Below, in pieces: positions 27,010 to 32,963 of a DNA stretch of 54,554 nucleotides. The position numbers and the translations under genes were made by a program. The DNA is from an uncultured Alistipes sp. GTDB taxonomy: Bacteria; Bacteroidota; Bacteroidia; Bacteroidales; Rikenellaceae. The notes under the pieces were generated by a model. The model was not told the DNA's origin and did no database searches. It saw only the letters and a program-made list of their open reading frames with translations. The stretch is from NCBI GenBank assembly GCA_900545315.1, contig UQYM01000016.1, positions 1 to 54,554 on the forward strand, in the 5' to 3' direction. How positions within the stretch are numbered: the first letter of the stretch is position 1; each line of letters starts with the position of its first letter.

Positions 27010-28038
27010 TTAAGCGGTTGGAAGGGTCACTTCGTCGCTGCCATCGAAGTTGGCATCCTTAATCGGAGTAACATTCGGTGTACCAAATTCAATCGGATAC
27101 AGATTTACATTTTCACCCTTAATGGTGACGGTGTAGTTGTAGCGGTTGCCTGCAGTCCACGTATAGCCGGGCAGTTTGGCCGTCAGGGTAACTCCTGCGT
27201 CAGCGCTACCGATAATATAGTCGCCGCCAGCATCCTGAACACGGACATTAAAGGATACGGCAACTTTCGTTCCAGTACCATCCGATCCAACAATAGTCTG
27301 CGGAATAACGGCAAAATCTACACTGGAAGCACTGGTGTTACCACTGGTTGAATTCTTTGCTTCGTTGTTGCTGCTCATCTCGCTGAAAGGTGCACCTTCA
27401 GTCACCGTAGCAGAACCCGGAGTCCAACTGCCCCCCGCGTAATCACCTTGGGCGATCATGCCGGACACTTTCAAATTATCAACTGTGACCTTGATATCGT
27501 TACCAAATCCGCTGTTGAAGGTAAACTTGATCATAGAGAGCAGGTGATCAAAGACAAATTGAATCTTATCGGGAGCAACGGTTATGTCGCTTTCTGTTTT
27601 TTGGGTCGCGGTTGCATAGATCAAATCGTTTTGATGGGACGGATCAGAAGTGTAACTCGTAAAATTCAATGCCCCGGTTTCAAAATCTGGAGTGATGGTT
27701 CCGTTGCTGCCGGCAGCACTCGGTGCATAAGCTGCAAATTTGTAAGTTTTATTAGCTACCCAATACCGCGTAACATCATAGGTCCAGTTGTCGGTATTGG
27801 CATCACCGGTTACAGATACCCCATTGAAAACGTGGGTCATATCGTTGTAACCGCCATAAACGATAAACTCGTTGATGTTGGCCTGTTCAATCATATTGAC
27901 GGCTTTGGATTCAACGGCATTCCCAATATAGGCTGATGTGAATTGAATGGCTTTGTCTTGCGTGCCAATCGTCTCCGTTTTACTGCACGCTGACAGAGCC
28001 GCAGCAACTGCAATAAGAAGAAAAAGATTTCTTTTCAT
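27010..28038 (-). CDS. Fimbrillin family lipoprotein, probable major stalk subunit
   Basis: This 342-aa lipoprotein has signal MKRNLFLLIAVAAALSAC. The body matches fimbrillin A-like proteins: INEFIVYGGYND, KTYKFAAYAPS, QFVFDHLLSMIKFTFNSGF and a C-terminal YNYTVTIKGENVNLYPIEF. It is the first complete fimbrillin gene and is followed by a strong hairpin, as expected for the highly expressed stalk subunit. It starts 42 bases after the stop of the split DUF5119 half-gene. I see no promoter of its own in that gap, so its expression depends on reading from further upstream, beyond the invertible segment. Confidence 0.85.
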   Translation of the reverse strand: MKRNLFLLIAVAAALSACSKTETIGTQDKAIQFTSAYIGNAVESKAVNMIEQANINEFIVYGGYNDMTHVFNGVSVTGDANTDNWTYDVTRYWVANKTYKFAAYAPSAAGSNGTITPDFETGALNFTSYTSDPSHQNDLIYATATQKTESDITVAPDKIQFVFDHLLSMIKFTFNSGFGNDIKVTVDNLKVSGMIAQGDYAGGSWTPGSATVTEGAPFSEMSSNNEAKNSTSGNTSASSVDFAVIPQTIVGSDGTGTKVAVSFNVRVQDAGGDYIIGSADAGVTLTAKLPGYTWTAGNRYNYTVTIKGENVNLYPIEFGTPNVTPIKDANFDGSDEVTLPTA

Positions 28039-28080
28039 GATTTTGGTATGTTTTAAGAGTGATTAATTGTTGCTAAAAAG

Positions 28081-28539
28081 TTAATTCAATGGTAATTCAA
28101 TATCTTCGTAAGGCCCCCATCCCTCTACGGTCACGTCAAATCCTTCGCTCCCGTTTGCTTCTGCATCGGTAACAGTGATGCCATCAACGGTAATGACTCC
28201 ACCACGAGGTTGGGTTGCCAATTGATCGGTTACATCAAATTCAAAAGTTTTGAGCTTTCCGTTCTTAAGCATCACCTCTAAATTCAAAGTATGTTTGAGC
28301 GAAGTTTGTCGGGTGTAATGCTCTCCCGGAAATTCTGGTACTCCAAATGAAGTCAGTTGGATTTCTACTCCGTAATCTTTTATATCGCAATCATATAGAA
28401 TCGTGGCGGCATCTGTATTTGTGTGACCGTCGTGTAAATTGACAGATAGAGCCATGCCACTAAGAGCTCCACGTGCTAAGGTTACATGTTCGATTCCTTG
28501 GTCAAATTCGTAGCGAATCAAATAGGTATAGACCAACAT
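28081..28539 (-). CDS. DUF5119 fimbrial lipoprotein, C-terminal half (split by inversion)
   Basis: The readable frame is 152 aa, but only residues from TYLIRYEFDQGIEHVTLARG onward belong to DUF5119. The first four residues (MLVY) are an accident of the junction. The signal peptide and the N-terminal half are missing here and are found on the plus strand at 29979-30542. Both halves end in the same GTTGGTyTAT sequence, in the same frame. Joined there they read LRPLVYTYLIRYEF and give one 336-aa protein. In this orientation the half is probably not functional. It lies 42 bases upstream of the major fimbrillin gene. Confidence 0.85.
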   Translation of the reverse strand: MLVYTYLIRYEFDQGIEHVTLARGALSGMALSVNLHDGHTNTDAATILYDCDIKDYGVEIQLTSFGVPEFPGEHYTRQTSLKHTLNLEVMLKNGKLKTFEFDVTDQLATQPRGGVITVDGITVTDAEANGSEGFDVTVEGWGPYEDIELPLN

Positions 28540-28543
28540 TTAA
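28525..28543 (-). repeat. Recombination site L (left breakpoint)
   Basis: On the minus strand the site reads TTAAAT-GTTGGT-CTATACC, with the core at 28532-28537. The left arm matches the recombinase-proximal site (TTAAAC). The right arm continues into DUF5119 coding sequence. It is inverted relative to the right breakpoint site at 30527-30545. Confidence 0.75.
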
Positions 28544-30532
28544 CCCAAACAAAAATTTACATAATATAGTATTATTCAATCATTTACACAACTAACAATA
28601 AAATTTAACGCAATATTATTATGTTGAGATTAGGCCACATATTGGTCATTATTATTTGCATAACATTTGGTTTTAAACTGCATGCAAACCCGCATACAGA
28701 CACGGTTTTTGTGTATTTTCAGAGAGGATATTCAATAGTAGATCCCCTGTATGCTGAAAACCAGAAAAACTTAAAAAAGTTATTCACCGACATAAAAAAA
28801 TTCACCTCCGAACCTTCCAAGTATAATTTTAAATTGCATCTGCAAGGAAACTCCTCCCCAGATGGTTTAACTGCAGCCAATAAACGCTTGACTGAAAAGC
28901 GAGTACAGTCAATCCTCAATTACCTGAACCACGAAATTACTATTCCTGATTCCCTGATTACGATTAGTGCCGAAGGAATCGACTGGAAAGGGCTTGCTCA
29001 TTTGGTCGAAACAGACTCAACCTGTCCGGCACGGGACCAGGTTCTGAATATTGTAAATAATACTCCAGAATGGATTTTTGACAGCCAAAACAGAATCATC
29101 GATGGTCGTAAAAAACAGTTGATGGACCTGCAAAGGGGCATACCATACAACTATCTAATGCAGAATACATTTCCATTGCTTCGCAATACTTGTATCACGC
29201 TCTATTACGAGCATGAAAGGGTGCAAAACACCCCATCACCAGAGTTGCCCGCCACTATGACAGAAGAGATGGCAGACAATTCAAGAATTGAAATCGTTTC
29301 GGTTCCTCCGACCATCCCGCCAGCACCCCAGACTGGCAACAACACGCTATCCGAATCGATCGTACCGAATCCGGGTAGTGAACCTGTAGCCGCAACACCC
29401 AATGGCTGGCAAACCGCTGTGACCGAAAGAGAGGCCCGCAAAACTGACTCGTTGGAATACCTCCCCAATCAACGTATCGCCATTAAAACCAACCTGCTGT
29501 ATGATGCTGTGCTGATGCCTGCATTGGAAATCGAGTACCGCATCAACGATCGCTGGTCGGCGGCTGTTGAAGGCAGTGTCGCCTGGTGGAAAAATGATGG
29601 TGCACACAAATACTACCAGATTGCCACCATCATTCCTGAAGGTCGTTATTGGTTTCACACTAAAGCCCCCTGGCACGGCCATTATGTAGGACTGTTTGTC
29701 GGAGGCAGCTGGTATGACCTGGAAAATGGGAAACGCGGTTACAAAGGGGAATTTGTGACTACAGGTATTAGCTACGGTTATATGTTTCCGATTGGTCGGG
29801 CGCTCTCACTAGAAGCAGGTATCGGAGTGGGCTTCCTGCACACCACTTACGAAGAGTACCTGCCGATTGACGGACACTACGTTTACCAACAGACCAGCCG
29901 TACCAATTGGTTTGGCCCTGTAAAACTCAAATTTGCCCTGGTGTGGAGACTGGGGAAAAAGCAAGGAGGTACCGTACGATGAGCAAGCAGCGTTTACTAC
30001 CCATATTGCTGCTGAGCAGCCTCGTTTTGTCGAGCAGTTGTCGCAAAGACCTCTGTTATGACCATGACCGTCATGGCCTTACAACACATGTAATCCTACA
30101 AACCGAATGGGAACAGGAGTGGGAACGTGATTACGGTATGGGTTGGATAGACAATTGGCCTGACAAATATGGTATCGATTATGAGTTGCTTCGCCCCGAC
30201 ATCGCAACAGGTATCGTCTCGCATGTATACCACGAAGATGGCTCACGGACGGAACGACACCACGATGCTGAAGGAGGAGAGCTTCCCATGTCAGCTGGCC
30301 AGAAGTCAATCCTTATTTACAACGATGATACCCGATATATCGTATTCAACAACATTCAAACTTCTGCCACTGCCACGGCATCCACGCGTACACGTACCCG
30401 AGCTACGTACACCGAGCTACATGCCGATGAAATAACGGTAAATGCTCCGGATATGCTCTACGGGACCTGGATCGAGAGTTACACCGCCGTGCCGACAGCC
30501 GAACCGACAACTCTTGCAGTCACCTTGAGACC
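28538..30532. other. Invertible ~2-kb segment carrying DUF3575 gene and 5' half of DUF5119 gene
   Basis: The segment is bounded by GTTGGT-centred sites in inverted orientation. Flipping it puts the DUF3575 gene and the N-terminal DUF5119 half on the minus strand. The DUF5119 halves then fuse in frame, and the operon order becomes DUF3575, DUF5119, major fimbrillin, minor fimbrillins, tip. In the present orientation both genes point away from the fimbrillins, and I find no TAnnTTTG box at 28539-28620 to drive them. A serine recombinase gene lies 230 bases beyond the right end. Confidence 0.8.
28621..29982 (+). CDS. DUF3575 outer-membrane protein with OmpA-like periplasmic part
   Basis: This 453-aa exported protein has a hydrophobic signal (about 1-22). 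An OmpA-like region follows (about 25-200; VYFQRGYSIVDP, LHLQGNSSPDGLTAANKRLT), then a Pro-rich linker. The C-terminal DUF3575 beta-barrel (about 285-450) shows IAIKTNLLYDAVLMPALEIEY, EGRYWF and GLFVGGSWYD. DUF3575 genes stand at the head of many Bacteroidales fimbrial operons. Here the gene lies inside the invertible segment and faces away from the fimbrillins. Its stop overlaps the DUF5119 start (ATGA, 29979-29982), so the two genes are translationally coupled. Confidence 0.85.
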   Translation: MLRLGHILVIIICITFGFKLHANPHTDTVFVYFQRGYSIVDPLYAENQKNLKKLFTDIKKFTSEPSKYNFKLHLQGNSSPDGLTAANKRLTEKRVQSILNYLNHEITIPDSLITISAEGIDWKGLAHLVETDSTCPARDQVLNIVNNTPEWIFDSQNRIIDGRKKQLMDLQRGIPYNYLMQNTFPLLRNTCITLYYEHERVQNTPSPELPATMTEEMADNSRIEIVSVPPTIPPAPQTGNNTLSESIVPNPGSEPVAATPNGWQTAVTEREARKTDSLEYLPNQRIAIKTNLLYDAVLMPALEIEYRINDRWSAAVEGSVAWWKNDGAHKYYQIATIIPEGRYWFHTKAPWHGHYVGLFVGGSWYDLENGKRGYKGEFVTTGISYGYMFPIGRALSLEAGIGVGFLHTTYEEYLPIDGHYVYQQTSRTNWFGPVKLKFALVWRLGKKQGGTVR

Positions 30533-30599
30533 GTTGGTTTATTACACGCAATGTAATGAATATATATTTCACAACCAAATAAAATCATTTCAAAGTTAG
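29979..30599 (+). CDS. DUF5119 fimbrial lipoprotein, N-terminal half (split by inversion)
   Basis: The reading frame begins with MSKQRLLPILLLSSLVLSSSC, a lipoprotein signal, then RKDLCYDHDRHG and YGTWIESYTA, as in DUF5119 proteins. Family sequence runs to LRPLVY (base 30542). The remaining 19 codons (YTQCNEYIF and following) come from the promoter segment and are not family-like. The missing C-terminal half is on the minus strand at 28527-28081. The truncated product would lack nearly half the protein. In related fimbrial operons this position is occupied by an anchor or assembly lipoprotein, but the exact role of DUF5119 is not established. Confidence 0.85.
   Translation: MSKQRLLPILLLSSLVLSSSCRKDLCYDHDRHGLTTHVILQTEWEQEWERDYGMGWIDNWPDKYGIDYELLRPDIATGIVSHVYHEDGSRTERHHDAEGGELPMSAGQKSILIYNDDTRYIVFNNIQTSATATASTRTRTRATYTELHADEITVNAPDMLYGTWIESYTAVPTAEPTTLAVTLRPLVYYTQCNEYIFHNQIKSFQS
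30527..30545 (+). repeat. Recombination site R (right breakpoint)
   Basis: On the plus strand the site reads GAGACC-GTTGGT-TTATTAC, with the core at 30533-30538. Its left arm is DUF5119 coding sequence. Its right arm (TTATT) resembles the TTTTT arm of the recombinase-proximal site, so it looks like a hybrid of an intragenic site and a promoter-flanking repeat. Confidence 0.75.
30591..30598 (-). promoter_or_regulatory. -7 box of the fimbrial promoter, between sites R and P
   Basis: CAAAGTTA on the plus strand reads TAACTTTG on the minus strand, an exact -7 match. It points toward the fimbrial operon. No clear -33 TTTG is visible, as is common for regulated Bacteroidales promoters. It lies in the ~135 bases between the cores of sites R and P, so inversion between those sites would reverse its direction. 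In the present arrangement it reads antisense through DUF5119-N and DUF3575 before reaching the fimbrillin genes. Confidence 0.6.
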
Positions 30600-30666
30600 T
30601 ATAAATAATTTGTATCACTATTATCTATTTCCATGCATGTTTATATGTATTCTTTTATCGGTAACA

Positions 30667-30685
30667 AGAAAAAACCAACGTTTAA
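30667..30685 (-). repeat. Recombination site P (recombinase-proximal)
   Basis: On the minus strand the site reads TTAAAC-GTTGGT-TTTTTCT, with the core at 30674-30679. It is inverted relative to site R (CGTTGGTTTwTT shared, 11 of 12). It shares the arm TTAAAy with site L. AAACGTTGGT differs by one base from the ARACGTWCGT consensus that I recall for Mpi sites of B. fragilis. Confidence 0.7.
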
Positions 30686-30719
30686 ACATAAGGCTGTGAA
30701 TAGATCTCAGCCTTATGTT
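30685..30719 (-). terminator. Hairpin downstream of the recombinase gene
   Basis: A perfect 12-bp stem (30685-30696 with 30708-30719) is followed on the minus strand by an A/T-rich tract and T6 in site P. It probably ends recombinase transcription before the promoter segment. Confidence 0.6.
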
Positions 30720-30769
30720 GCATAATTGTTAACGAATGACAACAATAAATTATTTCTTTAATTATTTTA

Positions 30770-31423
30770 TTAACTATTGCGCTTGGTGCCTTTTTGGCGT
30801 ATTGCTTTATGGTCTATAGCTTGCTGTACAGAGGGATGTGCGCGACGAAATTTATCAAATGTATCGCGCGAAAGTTGGAAATGTTTACAAATATGTGCGA
30901 CAGAAATATCCTGGTTCAACATTTGAATAATAGCCTGTCTGTTTTCGACCAGAATGTTAAACTTGGTGTAGCTGCCTTTGCGCCGTCCTAAAATAACACC
31001 CTCGGATTTACGTAGCGCTAAAGCCTCTTTGGTCCGCATTGAGATTAAATTGCGTTCGATTTCTGCAACAAGACCAAAGGCAAAACACAATACTTTACTG
31101 TTGATGGAGTTGTCGAAAGAATACCCCTCTTTTGTTGTGTAGAGGTTAATCTCTTTTTTCAGGCAACGTCCCATGATGGCCATCACATCGGTCAAGGTTC
31201 GACTCAAACGTGAAACCTCTGTAACAATCAGGGTATCGCCTGGTTTCATACGACGCAATAAGGCCCCCAGTTTGCGATCACGCTCCTTTTTACGTCCACT
31301 GACAACCTCCGTTACCCAGTTGTCAATCGTTAAATTTCGACTTTCGGCAAAGCGTCTGATTTCGTCCTGTTGGTTGGCTGGATGCTGTTTCCCTGTACTG
31401 ACCCGTAGGTATCCGATAATCAT
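30770..31423 (-). CDS. Serine site-specific recombinase (invertase, Mpi/Hin type)
   Basis: This 217-aa protein has the small serine recombinase layout. GYLRVSTGKQ carries the catalytic Ser. VTEVSRLSRTLTDVMAIM carries the active-site arginines. FAFGLVAEIERNLISMRTKEAL forms the long E helix. A C-terminal helix-turn-helix (DISVAHICKHFQLSRDTFDKF) binds the crossover site. Length and motifs are complete, so it is likely active. It lies 230 bases from the right breakpoint of the split DUF5119 gene and 85 bases from site P, as expected for the enzyme that inverts this locus. A resolvase role is possible but is not supported by the site layout. Confidence 0.9.
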   Translation of the reverse strand: MIIGYLRVSTGKQHPANQQDEIRRFAESRNLTIDNWVTEVVSGRKKERDRKLGALLRRMKPGDTLIVTEVSRLSRTLTDVMAIMGRCLKKEINLYTTKEGYSFDNSINSKVLCFAFGLVAEIERNLISMRTKEALALRKSEGVILGRRKGSYTKFNILVENRQAIIQMLNQDISVAHICKHFQLSRDTFDKFRRAHPSVQQAIDHKAIRQKGTKRNS

Positions 31424-31657
31424 AGTTGTGTAGTTTAATTAGGGCAATATTACCCTGTGTAAATGTACGGATAGGATATACGGATCAGGAGGCCCGTATT
31501 AACAAATGTGTTGGGCCAACCAGAAGTATAGTGTAGAGGAGATGAGAGCCTGAATGGTTACAAGAAAAGAATCATGGCCGAACCATAGCCAGGTTGGCTT
31601 GATGTCGGCCTTAACAATTTGCGGCTGATCGAGAGCGCTGTATTTGGGTGACGATGC
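31424..31657. other. Intergenic region between recombinase and serine hydrolase genes
   Basis: There is a small dyad near 31441-31455 (AGGG...CCCT) upstream of the recombinase. On the minus strand, directly after the serine hydrolase stop, an open frame of about 50 codons without a canonical start reads ...KPTWLWFGHDSFLVTIQALI... and stops near 31500. It may be a gene remnant, but I cannot identify it. Confidence 0.35.
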
Positions 31658-32953
31658 TTAGGGCTGTATAGTTTGTAAGACTTTCCACAACTTCAGCCGT
31701 AATTGCGAATCCGACAGTCGCTTGTTGGTACGGGTTGGGTGAATGCTGTTGGAGAGAAAGACCATAAACAGTTGTTTATCCCGGTCAATCCAAAAAATGG
31801 TACCGGTAAAGCCGGTATGTCCGAAACTGTTCGTTCCGCCAAAACCGCTTGCGGGCCCGCGTTTATCGAATCCCAAACCTCGATAGATCCCCTTATTGAC
31901 GAGCAGGGAGGAGGTAAAAAGATCAATGGTTGTGGAATCGATAATCTGTTGGTTGTTATAGCTGCCGTTGTTGAGCAATAACTGGCAAAATCGGGCCATA
32001 TCGTGTCCAGTCGAATAGAGACCGGCATTTCCCCCTATTCCATCCGAAACGGCCGCTAATTCGTCATGTACGTAGCCTTGCAGCAGGTGGCGACGCATCA
32101 GGTAATCCTCCTCGGTTGGGGCAATTTGGTTGCGTGGATGCCATTCCAAAGGCCGAAATCCAGTGTGATCACAGTGAAGGGTTCCAAAAAGCTCTGCGGC
32201 GAGTGTATCCAGCTTTTTGTGGGTGAGATGTTCTGCAATGAGCCGCAACAGATACATATTGGAGTCATTGTACAGGTATCTGCCTCGTCTTTCAGGACGG
32301 TAACTCTGGATAATTTTGCGTTGTATAACGGTATCGAATGCAGGATTGATCCATAACGAATCGGTCACTTTGCGATAGGTAGCTTGAGGTACGGTACTCA
32401 GGTATGTGGAATCGAAAACGATGTCCCGTATCATATATAAGTTACGATCTACAAGATAGGGATACTGTTCGCTGCGACGATTGCTGAATAGTCTGGTCCC
32501 GTTTGCTGGATGGATCAATTCCGGATATATGACCATAGGTCTTAATCCGGAGGTGTGAGTCAGCAGCTCAGTGATAGTAAGGTTTTTGATCGGTGTGTTG
32601 CTAAATTGAGGCAGAAGGCTCCCCAACCGTAGGTCCAATTGCACCAACCCCTGATCGTACAAATGCATCAGGACGAATGTGGTTGCTAATACCTTCGTAC
32701 AAGAGGCTACATCGTATAAGGTGTTATCGTCGACCGGAACCGTTTGCGAATAGTCTAAAAAACCATAATTCTGGGCATATAGTATCGTATCAGCGGTGCC
32801 GCAGACAAACGTAGCTCCAGGGAAAGCCTGCTGATTTAACTCTGCATAAATTATGGAGTCTATCTGTTGTTGGACCCCTTGAGGTAATTGGCCGAAACTG
32901 GCCATCGAAGCGGGGATCAAACAACAAACCAGTATGAAGAGTCGAACTTTCAT
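31658..32953 (-). CDS. Serine hydrolase of the beta-lactamase/AmiE family
   Basis: This 431-aa exported protein has signal MKVRLFILVCCLIPASMASFGQ. The class C beta-lactamase/penicillin-binding fold shows the Ser-x-x-Lys motif in DVASCTKVLATTF, a YNDSN motif in LYNDSNMYLL, and FGHTGFTGT near the C-terminus. In Bacillus the YbbE/AmiE amidase of this fold works with NagZ and NamZ to strip peptides from muropeptides. Here it lies directly downstream of a GH20 hexosaminidase and a NamZ homologue, so a similar role is likely. ATG 32953 starts 10 bases after the GH20 stop and gives a proper signal peptide. Confidence 0.82.
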   Translation of the reverse strand: MKVRLFILVCCLIPASMASFGQLPQGVQQQIDSIIYAELNQQAFPGATFVCGTADTILYAQNYGFLDYSQTVPVDDNTLYDVASCTKVLATTFVLMHLYDQGLVQLDLRLGSLLPQFSNTPIKNLTITELLTHTSGLRPMVIYPELIHPANGTRLFSNRRSEQYPYLVDRNLYMIRDIVFDSTYLSTVPQATYRKVTDSLWINPAFDTVIQRKIIQSYRPERRGRYLYNDSNMYLLRLIAEHLTHKKLDTLAAELFGTLHCDHTGFRPLEWHPRNQIAPTEEDYLMRRHLLQGYVHDELAAVSDGIGGNAGLYSTGHDMARFCQLLLNNGSYNNQQIIDSTTIDLFTSSLLVNKGIYRGLGFDKRGPASGFGGTNSFGHTGFTGTIFWIDRDKQLFMVFLSNSIHPTRTNKRLSDSQLRLKLWKVLQTIQP

Positions 32954-32963
32954 GGAGCAGCGT

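Noticed and set aside
28081..30599. Two independent degenerate DUF5119 pseudogenes
   Set aside because: The halves are complementary, meet at the same codon and share the breakpoint sequence. Independent decay would not give an exact in-frame join.
30770..31423. Recombinase as part of a transposon or integrated plasmid
   Set aside because: No transposase, mobilisation gene or direct repeats flank it. Its position beside inverted sites and a split gene fits a local invertase better.
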